Positions 1-8,062 of a stretch of DNA of 64,000 nt are shown piece by piece. Under the pieces are notes generated by a model. The model was given only the letters and a program-made list of their open reading frames with translations, ran no database searches and had not been told where the DNA came from. Numbering within the stretch: the first letter of the stretch is position 1; each line of letters starts with the position of its first letter. The position numbers and the translations under genes were made by a program. Source of the DNA: Salipaludibacillus keqinensis (GTDB lineage: Bacteria > Bacillota > Bacilli > Bacillales > Salisediminibacteriaceae); NCBI RefSeq assembly GCF_003226325.1, contig NZ_PDOD01000001.1, positions 620,001-684,000 on the forward strand, given 5' to 3'.

Positions 1-1
1 A

Positions 2-151
2 GCCATTGATAGTTATAACAAAGGCTTCCACACAGTTATTCATGCGGATGCAGTTGAGAGTTTTAACCCAGTAGGGCACGATTGGGCTTTAGAGCATTTT
101 TCAAAAACGCTAGGAGCTAAAGTGGTAGAAAATTGGGTCGAGGTAAAATAA
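2..151 (+). CDS. Isochorismatase-family cysteine hydrolase, C-terminal fragment
   Basis: The window opens inside this gene; 49 codons and a TAA stop are visible. The segment containing GFHTVIHADAVESFNPVGHD and ending ALEHFSKTLGAKVVE is typical of the C-terminal part of isochorismatase/nicotinamidase-like cysteine hydrolases in Bacillus, where it forms the last helices after the catalytic cysteine. The catalytic Asp, Lys and Cys lie upstream of the window, so substrate (nicotinamide, isochorismate or other) cannot be judged. It is followed after 52 bases by a small gene with its own ribosome site. Confidence 0.6.
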   Translation, partial: AIDSYNKGFHTVIHADAVESFNPVGHDWALEHFSKTLGAKVVENWVEVK

Positions 152-203
152 CTACGATTGAATTATTTTAAAGCGGGTATTCTTTCTAACAGGAGGGATA
201 AAC

Positions 204-398
204 ATGGAATTACAAACGATTCGTAAAAAACTAGAAGAAGTGGCGCACATGAGTCAAGAATTAAAAAATACTTACTATCGATTAAATGATAACGAAAAAA
301 AGGAATTTAAAATTGGCTATCCCATGGATGTAGATGTAGATGAATTGGCTAAGCAATTATTTGAATGGTCTGAAATCCAGTTTGAAAGAAATAAGTAA
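204..398 (+). CDS. Small conserved hypothetical protein (64 aa)
   Basis: The ORF starts at ATG 204 behind a strong AGGAGGGA site and ends just before a hairpin, so it looks like a genuine short gene. The product is charged and soluble, with a predicted N-terminal helix (ELQTIRKKLEEVAHMSQELK) and a short acidic middle (MDVDVDELAKQLFEW). It has no membrane segment, cysteine pair or motif that I recognise. It could be cotranscribed with the upstream hydrolase. Function unknown. Confidence 0.6.
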   Translation: MELQTIRKKLEEVAHMSQELKNTYYRLNDNEKKEFKIGYPMDVDVDELAKQLFEWSEIQFERNK

Positions 399-402
399 GG
401 AA

Positions 403-429
403 CAGCCCCTGTTAAACTAGCAGGGGCTG
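403..429 (+). terminator. Hairpin after the 64-aa gene
   Basis: A 9-bp inverted repeat CAGCCCCTG / CAGGGGCTG encloses a 9-nt loop directly after the stop codon. It lacks a strong T-run, so it may be a weak terminator or a 3' stabiliser. Confidence 0.5.
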
Positions 430-461
430 AACCTATGCAAGTGATATGAAAGGATGATAAG

Positions 462-1079
462 ATGCCTTACATTGATATAACGAAAACACTTAAAGAAAAG
501 ATGGATGTTTGGCCTGGTGATTCTCCATATACATATCAATCCACTATGTCAATAAGCAAAGGAGACACAGTGAATGTAGGGAAAATTGAAATGAGCTCTC
601 ACACTGGAACTCATTTAGATGCTCCTTACCATTATGATCAAAAAGGGATGACCATAGATGAGATTCCTTTAGAGGGTGTTTGTGGAGAATGCCTAGTAGT
701 GGATGCAAGGGACCATCCTATCATTAAGGAGGATGATATTCTTCGATTGGATTTAAAAGGGATTAAAAAAATTCTGTTTAAAACGACCGCTGACATTCAT
801 GGACATAAGTATGAAGACTATCCTGTCTTCTCTGAAAAAGCAGCAACGGTATTAGGTGAAAAAGGTGTGCAGTTAATTGGCACAGATGCGCCTTCAGTTG
901 ATCCTTTAACGAGTAAGACACTTCCTGCCCATCATGCTTTCCGAAAAGGAGACGTATTGATTTTGGAAGGTCTTGCCCTCCACCATGTGGATCCTGGAAC
1001 CTATGAACTTATAGCTCTTCCGTTGAAAATACAACAAGGTGATGGTTCTCCTGTTCGTGCAGTGTTAAAGGAAATGTAA
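462..1079 (+). CDS. kynB: Arylformamidase (kynurenine formamidase), cyclase family
   Basis: The 205-aa protein has the KynB/cyclase-family signature: a WPGDSPY segment near residue 20, the metal-binding motif SSHTGTHLDAPYH around residue 50, and the late motif GTDAPSVD near residue 145. The length fits bacterial KynB. KynB hydrolyses N-formyl-kynurenine to kynurenine and formate in tryptophan breakdown, using a zinc site. No kynA or kynU gene lies nearby, so another cyclic-amide or formamide substrate is possible. The formate product is of interest given the formate dehydrogenase at 23.2-25.3 kb, but that link is inference. Confidence 0.8.
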   Translation: MPYIDITKTLKEKMDVWPGDSPYTYQSTMSISKGDTVNVGKIEMSSHTGTHLDAPYHYDQKGMTIDEIPLEGVCGECLVVDARDHPIIKEDDILRLDLKGIKKILFKTTADIHGHKYEDYPVFSEKAATVLGEKGVQLIGTDAPSVDPLTSKTLPAHHAFRKGDVLILEGLALHHVDPGTYELIALPLKIQQGDGSPVRAVLKEM

Positions 1080-1117
1080 AGTGTATAAACTTGCTATGTT
1101 ATAAGCGAGGTGACAGA

Positions 1118-1447
1118 ATGAAAAAAATAGATAGCCGTGAACAATTATTGAACAAGCTAAATACGGAACCTCAAATATGGGTTTATTTTTATGCTCCTAT
1201 GTGCGGAACTTGTGAGATAGCACGTTCATTTATTAAAATGGTAGAGCAGGTGCGAGAAAATGAATTTGTGCATGAAGTTGATTTGAATTTTTTAAAAAAT
1301 GAAGCTTTCCAATGGGAAGTGCAGAGCGTTCCTTGCCTCATTTATTTCGAACGTGGTGAACCACAAAAGAAATTGTACGCCTTTGAATCAGTTTCTACAG
1401 TGTTTGAATTTACAAGTGATCAAAATAGCGCAAAGAAAGGGGATTAA
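1118..1447 (+). CDS. Thioredoxin-family protein, CGTC active site
   Basis: I chose ATG 1118 because a GCGAGGTGA ribosome site precedes it; an in-frame TTG at 1091 lacks one. The 109-aa product has a thioredoxin fold with redox centre YAPMCGTCEIA near residue 30 and the cis-proline region VQSVPCLIYF near residue 68. It is cytosolic, with no signal peptide. It is probably a thiol-disulfide reductase coupled to the peroxiredoxin/TlpA-like gene that starts 4 bases after its stop. CGTC instead of CGPC suggests a specialised redox partner. Confidence 0.75.
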   Translation: MKKIDSREQLLNKLNTEPQIWVYFYAPMCGTCEIARSFIKMVEQVRENEFVHEVDLNFLKNEAFQWEVQSVPCLIYFERGEPQKKLYAFESVSTVFEFTSDQNSAKKGD

Positions 1448-1451
1448 AATA

Positions 1452-1874
1452 ATGGTTGCACCGAATTTTTCATTAAAGGTTATGGATTCTCATGAAGAGC
1501 GGTCGTTGGAGGACTTTCAAGGTCAAGCTCTTCTAATAACGTTCTGGGTGTCCTGGTGTCCCGATTGCCAACGGGACTTAACAAATAAACAGAAGCTATA
1601 TCAATCAATGCAAACGAATGATCTAGAGATGTTAATGATTCATGTTCCAGGGCGCGAGTCTAATGAAGAAGCCGGTAAGAAGTATTATGATGAAAATGAG
1701 TTTACCTTTCCGGTTGTTGTAGATGAGGACACTAAAATGTATGATAAATACCAATGTATGTCGGTTCCAACAACTTTCCTGTTAAATAAAGAGCATGAAA
1801 TTGTGGGACGGTTTAATGATAAAGCTTCGTTTCAACAGATGGTAGCTGAAATTGGGAATGTTCTTTCCCAATAA
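1452..1874 (+). CDS. TlpA/AhpC-like redoxin, CPDC active site
   Basis: ATG 1452 follows a GAAAGGGGA site and sits 4 bases after the upstream thioredoxin stop, so the two are translationally linked. The 140-aa protein begins with the redoxin motif APNFSLKVMDS, has the CxxC motif VSWCPDCQ near residue 37, and a cis-Pro segment MSVPTTFLL near residue 107. It has no signal peptide or lipobox, so it acts in the cytosol unlike most TlpA/ResA proteins. The likely role is thiol-dependent reduction; substrate unknown. Transcription ends at the perfect hairpin at 1916-1953. Confidence 0.75.
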   Translation: MVAPNFSLKVMDSHEERSLEDFQGQALLITFWVSWCPDCQRDLTNKQKLYQSMQTNDLEMLMIHVPGRESNEEAGKKYYDENEFTFPVVVDEDTKMYDKYQCMSVPTTFLLNKEHEIVGRFNDKASFQQMVAEIGNVLSQ

Positions 1875-1915
1875 ACACGTCCCACTAATTGATTCGAACA
1901 TCCTTGCATATGTAT

Positions 1916-1953
1916 AAATCATGCCATCACATTTCAATGTGATGGCATGATTT
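1916..1953. terminator. Bidirectional terminator
   Basis: A perfect 18-bp inverted repeat (AAATCATGCCATCACATT and its complement) with only two unpaired central bases. It is flanked by A-rich and T-rich arms, so it serves both the redoxin gene and the convergent phosphoesterase gene. Confidence 0.9.
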
Positions 1954-1963
1954 AAACGATGGA

Positions 1964-2695
1964 TTATGGCTTCATAGCCGATTGATAAATTTCTTTCACA
2001 ATATTTCTAGCTGGTTCAGGATACTCTTCAGCATCTAAATCATGACAGGCTCGCTCAATGTCATATTGAACACGCCTAAATTGTACCTGGGCGTCTTTTT
2101 GTGAGCGGTCAAACACTACATAAGAAGCACGAGGATCTCCATCAAAAGGTAAACCCACACTTCCCGTATTTATGACTTTCTTTCCTGAAAAGCTGCGCAT
2201 AAATGGAAGATGAATATGTCCGTAAACATAATAATCCGCCCTTTCATTTGCCTGAACATAGGTCTGGTAATCGTCGTTAGAAGCTTGATCTGAAATGACA
2301 TCAAACATGCTGGTAGGTGTTGCATGACATGCAAAAATTTGCTTCTGATTTGAAAGAGGAATCTCCAGCGTTTTTGGTAATTGATCCAAATATAGAAGAT
2401 CATCTTCTGTTAATTTTCCCTTTGCCCAACCTTGTTCAGCTTGCATCATAGACAAGGCTTTACTTGGGACTTCACCTTCTCTTACACCGCGAACTATCCA
2501 TTCATCCGCATTTCCTTTAATTACTTTTGCATCAAGTCCTCTTATAATATCTAGACATTGTTTTGGTTTAGCGCCTCGATAGGAAAGATCACCTAACACT
2601 GCTATGTGAGACGCATTAATATTTGAAATGTCTTCCAAAACCGCTTGAAGTGCTTGTTCATTACCATGAATATCCGAAATCATCGCTAGTTTCAT
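1964..2695 (-). CDS. Metallophosphoesterase (YfcE-like)
   Basis: The 243-aa product carries all the calcineurin-type metal motifs in order: MISDIHGN at residue 5, VLGDLSYRG near 33, IKGNADEW near 58, a FACHATP histidine near 122 and YVYGHIHLP near 156. These coordinate two metals and activate water for phosphate-ester hydrolysis. It has no signal peptide. Family members cleave phosphodiesters or nucleotides, but the sequence does not fix a substrate. The gene is monocistronic, read from a GGGGGATGAAGG site, and converges on the redoxin operon across a shared terminator. Confidence 0.8.
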   Translation of the reverse strand: MKLAMISDIHGNEQALQAVLEDISNINASHIAVLGDLSYRGAKPKQCLDIIRGLDAKVIKGNADEWIVRGVREGEVPSKALSMMQAEQGWAKGKLTEDDLLYLDQLPKTLEIPLSNQKQIFACHATPTSMFDVISDQASNDDYQTYVQANERADYYVYGHIHLPFMRSFSGKKVINTGSVGLPFDGDPRASYVVFDRSQKDAQVQFRRVQYDIERACHDLDAEEYPEPARNIVKEIYQSAMKP

Positions 2696-2837
2696 CCTTC
2701 ATCCCCCTAATAATCCATTTATTCTACTGTACCAAACTCTTATAATGATGTGAACTAAGCATGCTTTTTGGGTTCTTTTTTGCTTTATGGTACGATAATG
2801 GATAACCATATACTGATAGTAGAAAGGGGTAACAAAC

Positions 2838-3962
2838 GTGAAAATTATTTCGGTTGAACCAACACCTAGTCCAAATACGATGAAATTTACCTTAAATACT
2901 TCTCTCGCTCAAGGTAAAGCGAATAACTATACGATTCAGAACATAAAAGAGGCACCGGATTTCGTTAAGGAAATATTTGAAGTTGATGGGGTCAAAGGTG
3001 TTTATCATGTTGCGGATTTTATTGCAGTGGAACGTACTCCAAAAGTGGACTGGAAAGTGATTTTACCTAAAGTACGACAAGTTTTTGGTGAAGAGACAAA
3101 TGAACAATCCAGTTCAACAGTAAATGAGCACTTCGGGGAAGTCCAGGTACAGGTCCAAGAATTCAAAGGCATTCCTATGCAAGTGAAAGTCAGTGACGGA
3201 GAGTCTGAGAAAAGAGAAGGACTTCCAGAACGATTTATTGATGCAGTGGCGAAAGCAACGAATAAAGATGACAATGTCGTTTTATTAAGGAAATGGAAAG
3301 AATACAAGCCACGATACGGAGAGCTGAACGAAGTTGCACACGAAGTCGCAGAAGAGTTGCAGGCCACGTTTACAGACACAAGGTTAAAAGAGTTAGTGGA
3401 AGCGGCAACCGCCACAAATGACAGTCTAACACTAGAAAAACCAAAGAAACAGTGGTTAAAAGTCACTGAAGATATGCTTGATGATAAAGATTGGAAAAAA
3501 CGTTTCGCGATCTTGGAACAAATGAGTCCAACTATAGATGATTTACCCGTTTTAGAAAAAGCACTTGTCGATGAAAAAGCATCGATTAGAAGATTGGCCA
3601 CTGTTTATCTCGGTATGATTGAGGATGATGTGGTGATTCCATATTTAGAAAAGGCATTAGAAGATAAAACAGTCACTGTACGAAGAACTGCTGGCGACGC
3701 CATGTCAGATATCGGAAGTACGGCCGGCATTCCTGCGATGATTCGATCACTCGAAGATGCAAGTAAACTTGTTCGCTGGAGAGCGGCTATGTTTCTGTAT
3801 GAGGTAGGAGATGAATCAGCCGTTCCCGCACTGAAAAAAGCAGAAGAAGATACTGAGTTTGAAGTAAGTATGCAAGCAAAACTTGCTTTAGCAAGAATTG
3901 AAGGTGGCGAAGAAGCAAAAGGATCCGTTTGGAAACAAATGACTGAAGCCTTTGATAAGTAA
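2838..3962 (+). CDS. cvfC: Conserved virulence factor C family protein (Nfu-like N-domain plus HEAT repeats)
   Basis: Starts at GTG 2838 behind GAAAGGGG. The N-terminal ~85 residues (SVEPTPSPNTMKFTLN, VYHVADFIAVER) match the NifU/Nfu N-terminal scaffold-like domain. From about residue 220 to the end are PBS-lyase/HEAT-type repeats of ~30 residues (RRLATVYLGMIEDD, VRRTAGDAMSDIGS, VRWRAAMFLYEVGD). This layout and the 374-aa length match CvfC of staphylococci and YpgR of Bacillus. The Nfu CxxC cluster-binding domain is absent, so it is more likely a protein-interaction factor than an iron-sulfur carrier. Exact function is not established. Confidence 0.8.
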   Translation: MKIISVEPTPSPNTMKFTLNTSLAQGKANNYTIQNIKEAPDFVKEIFEVDGVKGVYHVADFIAVERTPKVDWKVILPKVRQVFGEETNEQSSSTVNEHFGEVQVQVQEFKGIPMQVKVSDGESEKREGLPERFIDAVAKATNKDDNVVLLRKWKEYKPRYGELNEVAHEVAEELQATFTDTRLKELVEAATATNDSLTLEKPKKQWLKVTEDMLDDKDWKKRFAILEQMSPTIDDLPVLEKALVDEKASIRRLATVYLGMIEDDVVIPYLEKALEDKTVTVRRTAGDAMSDIGSTAGIPAMIRSLEDASKLVRWRAAMFLYEVGDESAVPALKKAEEDTEFEVSMQAKLALARIEGGEEAKGSVWKQMTEAFDK

Positions 3963-4138
3963 TCACTGATTAATAGAATCAAGCATGAATAGGAAGGGGT
4001 GTCCTAAAGTACAGGGGCGCCTCTTTATGTATGTCTACCCTTGAAATGAAACTTGCCCATTTTTCACCTTATAATAAATGGAAATTTAGCGGTGCGTATG
4101 GTAGCATACAACTAGCATAACGAAAGGTAGGAGAGCAA

Positions 4139-4351
4139 ATGACTAGAGAACAATTGATTCAACAATTAGAAGAGAAAAACATGAAAGAAATTTTAGAGTT
4201 GATTGAGGATGCAGAGGCAGGTCACCTTGAGGAATTGGAACTAGCTCCTTCACTTGGGTTATTAAGAGACACTAAGTTAAATGATGCTGTACTAAATCAC
4301 TTGTCACAGCAAGGTGTAAATATTATTTACGTAAATGAAGACGACGAATGA
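4139..4351 (+). CDS. Small protein resembling sigma-70 region 1.1
   Basis: The 70-aa acidic protein starts at ATG 4139 after TAGGAGAG. Its N-terminus (TREQLIQQLEEKNMKEILE) and especially its C-terminus (LNHLSQQGVNIIYVNEDDE) resemble region 1.1 of SigA, which ends in a similar L-x-E-QGV-E-L-I-x-ENEE pattern. There is no sigma region 2 or 4. It sits 26 bases before the ydbS-ydbT pair and is probably cotranscribed with it. A free-standing 1.1-like domain could act on RNA polymerase or on a sigma factor; that is inference. It might instead be an unrelated small helical protein. Confidence 0.6.
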   Translation: MTREQLIQQLEEKNMKEILELIEDAEAGHLEELELAPSLGLLRDTKLNDAVLNHLSQQGVNIIYVNEDDE

Positions 4352-4377
4352 TCCAGTCATAGATGAAGGAGAAAAAG

Positions 4378-4857
4378 ATGAGACCACTACCAGATCAGCC
4401 TTTAGCTGAGAAAACATTAAAAGTATGGAAAATAGTCACATCCCTTTCCTCATTAGTAAATTTACTATTCCCTTTAGCTTATTGGGGAGTGATGCAGATT
4501 TTTAACCTTCCAGCATGGCCTCTTTATCTGATTATCGCCTTGGTTGTTATTGGATCCCTTTTAAATGTCTTTCTTATCCAAAAATTACAATGGAACCGAT
4601 GGAGATACAAAATTTACGCAAATGAAATCGAGTTAATGCATGGTGTATTTGTCGTTCGCAGAGTCATTATACCGATGATTCGTGTGCAACATGTTGATAC
4701 GAAGCAAGGTCCGATTCTTCGCCACTATAATTTAGCCACAGTGACAGTTTCAACGGCTGCAACAACCCATGAAATTCCAGGGCTAACCATGGAAAATGCA
4801 GAAAAATTGAGAGATCATATTGCTCAGTTGGCAAGGGAAGCTGATCCTGATGAATGA
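4378..4857 (+). CDS. ydbS: PH-domain (bPH2) membrane protein YdbS
   Basis: I prefer ATG 4378 over ATG 4363, because the AAGGAG ribosome site lies between them. The ~159-aa product has two membrane helices (about residues 18-65) and then a bacterial PH domain 2: an outward-facing strand set with IYANEIELMHGVFVVRR, the IPMIRVQHVDTKQGPI motif and YNLATVTVSTAA. In Bacillus subtilis ydbS pairs with ydbT, is induced by envelope stress and contributes to resistance against membrane-active antimicrobials. Its stop codon overlaps the ydbT start by 8 bases. Confidence 0.85.
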   Translation: MRPLPDQPLAEKTLKVWKIVTSLSSLVNLLFPLAYWGVMQIFNLPAWPLYLIIALVVIGSLLNVFLIQKLQWNRWRYKIYANEIELMHGVFVVRRVIIPMIRVQHVDTKQGPILRHYNLATVTVSTAATTHEIPGLTMENAEKLRDHIAQLAREADPDE

Positions 4858-6433
4858 GTGGAAAAGACAACATCCGGCAGCAATATTTATTAGCTTTTTA
4901 AACAATTTAAAACAAATGATCATCACCTTAATTGCCGTCTTTATTTTTGGGCAGTCTTCACAGGCAGCGAGCCCCGTATTTTATTCTATATTATTTAGCG
5001 GTATTCTACTATTTTCAATTAGTCAAGGTTTTATTAGTTGGTGGAAGTTTTATTATCATTTAAAAGAAGACGAACTGTTGATAAAGCAAGGACTCATTTT
5101 CAGAAAAAATCGCTATATTCGTAAAGATCGTATTCAAAGTATTGATATAAATGCTAAGCTTGTGCAGAGGTTATTCGGACTAGTAGAAGTACGAATCGAA
5201 ACAGCGGGCGGAGGAAGTGAACCTGAATTTCGAATAATAGCATTAAAGAGAGAAGAGGCTGAAGAAATAAAAAGACAGCTCTTAACAAAGTATGAGAAAA
5301 AATCACCACTCTCTCTTGAACAGATTGAAAGTGAAACATTTATAGAAGAAAATCCATTCTGGTTCTTGCAAAGGGATGAAAAAGACCTGTCTCATGAGAG
5401 GGAAGAGAAGGCTGAAACCAATGCCTCCATCGATGAGGACGAGACTCCTGAATTCAAATGGGAATTGGGATCGAGAAGATTGTTGATTGCGGCGCTCACT
5501 TCCAGTGGAGTAGGGATTGCAGCCACTTTTATTGCAGCTGTTGTTTCTCAAGCTCCACAATTTTTACCGGAGTGGCTTATTGATCATGTCATAGGGTGGT
5601 TCATTCACTCGAGTATTTTGCTTATAGGCGGCACCCTTGTATCGATTCTTTTTGCAGCTTGGTTATTTACCTTAGTGGGAACTATTTTAAAATACGGTTT
5701 TTTCACATTGAAAAAGCGGAAGGATGATATCCATATTTCTAGGGGGGTTTTGGAGCAACGACAGTTGACATTAAATGCAACAAGAATTACTGCGGTCAGA
5801 ATCGTGCAAAGTCCGATCAGACAACTGTTTGACTACGTATCAATCTATGTAGAAAGTGCAGGTGGCGGGACAAAGGAAGAGGATTTGTCAACGATTTTAA
5901 CTCCTTTATGTAAGCGGAACGAAGTGGAGGGGATTGTAGCAGAAATTATCCCTGAATTTGCTTTTACACCTCAGTATGAAGGGCTGCCAAAAGAGAGTTT
6001 GCGTCGATATATGATTAAATTAATAGTTCCTTCTTTATTGGTAGCAGGGGTTGTAACCTACTTTGTTCCTTATGGCTGGATTTCAGTGTTCCTACCAGTA
6101 ATTGCCGCATTACTAGGTTATGTCCAATACCGGTCAGCAGGAATTACTCAATATAATGACTTTTTATGTATAAGATCTAGAGCGATTGCTAAATCAGAAG
6201 TGTACTTGCCTAGACGGAGAATTCAAGATATGGAATCTTCACAGAATATATTACAAAAGTTTGATGATTTGTATACAATTCATGTGGCAGTTTTAACGAC
6301 AATGGTTGGAAAAACATTCTCTCTTCGCCATATAAGTAAACAGCAAATGAAACAGAATGAACTATGGTATTCGTACGAGGCAACAAAGGCCTTTCAAGAA
6401 GAAAAGACTTCCAATGGTGACGAAGAAGCGTGA
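4850..6433 (+). CDS. ydbT: PH-domain (bPH2) membrane protein YdbT
   Basis: ATG 4850 lies within the ydbS stop region, giving coupled translation. The ~527-aa product repeats the bPH2 unit three times, each after a membrane-helix pair: around residues 70-150 (RKNRYIRKDRIQSIDINAKL), 290-370 (LTLNATRITAVRIVQSPIRQ) and 430-510 (VYLPRRRIQDMESSQNILQK). A charged acidic linker (residues ~165-205) separates the first and second units. The architecture and the partner gene match YdbT of Bacillus. It probably forms a membrane complex with YdbS that protects against envelope-targeting peptides. A strong hairpin follows. Confidence 0.85.
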   Translation: MNEWKRQHPAAIFISFLNNLKQMIITLIAVFIFGQSSQAASPVFYSILFSGILLFSISQGFISWWKFYYHLKEDELLIKQGLIFRKNRYIRKDRIQSIDINAKLVQRLFGLVEVRIETAGGGSEPEFRIIALKREEAEEIKRQLLTKYEKKSPLSLEQIESETFIEENPFWFLQRDEKDLSHEREEKAETNASIDEDETPEFKWELGSRRLLIAALTSSGVGIAATFIAAVVSQAPQFLPEWLIDHVIGWFIHSSILLIGGTLVSILFAAWLFTLVGTILKYGFFTLKKRKDDIHISRGVLEQRQLTLNATRITAVRIVQSPIRQLFDYVSIYVESAGGGTKEEDLSTILTPLCKRNEVEGIVAEIIPEFAFTPQYEGLPKESLRRYMIKLIVPSLLVAGVVTYFVPYGWISVFLPVIAALLGYVQYRSAGITQYNDFLCIRSRAIAKSEVYLPRRRIQDMESSQNILQKFDDLYTIHVAVLTTMVGKTFSLRHISKQQMKQNELWYSYEATKAFQEEKTSNGDEEA

Positions 6434-6515
6434 TCATGAATGTCTTTTACTAAAAAGACTGAGAAAAAAATTTGGTGGTGATTTTGATATTGACCACCCC
6501 CACCATTTCACAGAA

Positions 6516-6550
6516 AAAACGCAAAGCCTTCTTCTCGGGCTTTGCGTTTT
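6516..6550. terminator. Terminator between ydbT and the convergent gene
   Basis: A 13-bp inverted repeat AAAACGCAAAGCC / GGCTTTGCGTTTT with a 9-nt loop and flanking A/T tracts on both sides. It can terminate both ydbT and the opposing gene. Confidence 0.88.
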
Positions 6551-6605
6551 GTTCTTTGAATTTAATGAATATTTTCTCGGTAGATAATATTAGCTTTGTG
6601 CATAA

Positions 6606-7571
6606 CTAGTCATTCGTAAATTGTGTAGCATAGGTAGTGAGAACTCTCTCACCTAAATCCGAGGTGAATTCAAATCGATCAAAAGTAATATCCGGCTCGT
6701 CTTCTAAGATCGTTCTCTCGTAGTGGTGCTGAACGACAAATTGATTTTTATCGTTAGAATAGGAGATGAAATTAACACCCGAGAAAGTTTTGTGATTAAA
6801 AGAGCTTAAAAGTTGGATAAGCAAAGAGTTATGGCAATAAACAGAGTGTTCATGACCTATTCCAAGTTTCTTAAGGCCTCTTTCCAAGGCTATTAAAGAC
6901 GGTTCGTCTAGCTCATTCATCAAAATCCGGTAAGGATCAAACTGTGCTTTATTTAGTCTCACAGTAGAGCCGTGGTCTAATTCTACTTGTTCTTTCTGGT
7001 TCGTTTCAAAAAGGAAATTTTTAACATAAAAAGATGATCTCCACTCCCCTTTGACGTTAACTTCAAATTCAAAGGGACAGCCCTCTAATGAAAGCGACTC
7101 TTTTTTCTGTTCATCATAAATAAATAATTTTCTCCCTTTTTTAACTAGTTGATAATAAACGTAAGCATCTTCAAAAATTAAATGTTCAGAATTCAATTTT
7201 CTTAGTTCATGTTGAATAGCTGCTAATGTCTTATCATATCGCTCATTCATATCCCTCACTTCATCCCATTTCGTTTTAAGTGAGAAGGCTAGAGATTCTT
7301 TAAAGGATTTATTCATCGGTTCTTGGATCTCTTTTATGTTTTTGCCGGCTGTTTCAAGTTTTTGATTTTCATTGTATAAGATCGAATGCTCGCGATTTGG
7401 GTCTAATACATAAGCAGGATAAGAAAGGACTCCGATAATTCGTACTATCCCCCGCCAAGGTGTGTTCGGCTGTGTAATAATTTCCTCTAAAATAGCAACA
7501 TATTGGCCGTCTGCAGCTTCGTCAATGACAACTTGGTGGCCAATCAGCTGATTAGCTTTATTTCGATTCAT
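6606..7571 (-). CDS. DUF2777-like conserved protein
   Basis: I start at the ATG ending at 7571, which follows a GTGGGG site; an in-frame GTG at 7583 has no site. The ~321-aa protein begins MNRNKANQLIGHQVVIDEA and has a WRGIVRIIGVLSYP segment near residue 40, which I associate with the DUF2777 family of Bacillaceae. The first ~60 residues look like a small beta barrel, followed by charged helical stretches. It has no membrane segment or catalytic motif. Function unknown. It is monocistronic and divergent from sigI. Confidence 0.55.
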   Translation of the reverse strand: MNRNKANQLIGHQVVIDEAADGQYVAILEEIITQPNTPWRGIVRIIGVLSYPAYVLDPNREHSILYNENQKLETAGKNIKEIQEPMNKSFKESLAFSLKTKWDEVRDMNERYDKTLAAIQHELRKLNSEHLIFEDAYVYYQLVKKGRKLFIYDEQKKESLSLEGCPFEFEVNVKGEWRSSFYVKNFLFETNQKEQVELDHGSTVRLNKAQFDPYRILMNELDEPSLIALERGLKKLGIGHEHSVYCHNSLLIQLLSSFNHKTFSGVNFISYSNDKNQFVVQHHYERTILEDEPDITFDRFEFTSDLGERVLTTYATQFTND

Positions 7572-7751
7572 AAGTAACCCCACTTTGATGATAATTTATT
7601 CCATACGTAATTGGAAGTTATCTGATATGCTTCTATTATACTATTATTTATTCTTTTACAACAGCCTTGTTCTTGGACATAAAGTGAATAGTGTTATCAA
7701 GATTCTAAAACCATTTTCTCGTAGTATCGTTCTTCGTGTTCAAAACATCAG

Positions 7752-7841
7752 TAAGACAATATAGGCCAAAAAGCCCGGTCTTATTATCTACATGAAATTT
7801 TAATTATTACAGACCTTTTGCAGTCTGAAGGGATTAAAATT
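7752..7841. other. Structured intergenic stretch upstream of sigI
   Basis: The 490-base gap between the DUF2777-like gene and sigI holds no credible ORF. It contains two possible hairpins: TAAGAC/GTCTTA (7752-7783, with an inner GGC/GCC) and a nested one with an outer AATTTTAAT/ATTAAAATT and an inner CAGAC/GTCTG (7796-7841). Neither has a clear terminator tail for a known transcript. They could be an RNA leader, a small RNA or protein-binding sites. The rest of the gap is AT-rich, apart from the sigma-I-type promoter near its end. Confidence 0.3.
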
Positions 7842-8000
7842 GGGTTTTAGTAAGACTTTCTGTTTAAATTTGTGTGAATGATGATCATTTAATTACTGGC
7901 TCGTCATCTTATTGTAAAGCTTCTAACATTAAATTGTAACGGAGAGTTAGGAGTAAGGTCACCTGTCAGATAAATTAATGTTGTTTATGATGTTTAAATG

Positions 8001-8029
8001 CCCCCCTTAAATTTACTTGGCGGGTCGAA
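8001..8029 (+). promoter_or_regulatory. Candidate sigma-I promoter of sigI-rsgI
   Basis: A run of six C (8001-8006, CCCCCCTTAA) lies 19 bases before CGAA (8026-8029). Known sigma-I promoters have a C-rich -35 and a CGAA-type -10. The element ends about 34 bases before the sigI start, as expected for the autoregulated sigI promoter. Confidence 0.6.
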
Positions 8030-8062
8030 TCATAATATTGAACACATAGTGAGGTGTTTGTT

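Noticed and set aside
3005-3601. 198-aa minus-strand ORF opposite cvfC
   Set aside because: It is antisense to a gene with clear domains, is rich in Ser/Cys as antisense shadows often are, and lacks a ribosome site.
4096-4109. Palindrome GTATG-GTAG-CATAC before the sigma-1.1-like gene
   Set aside because: Only 5-bp arms, with no family match; it could be an operator but is too short to claim.
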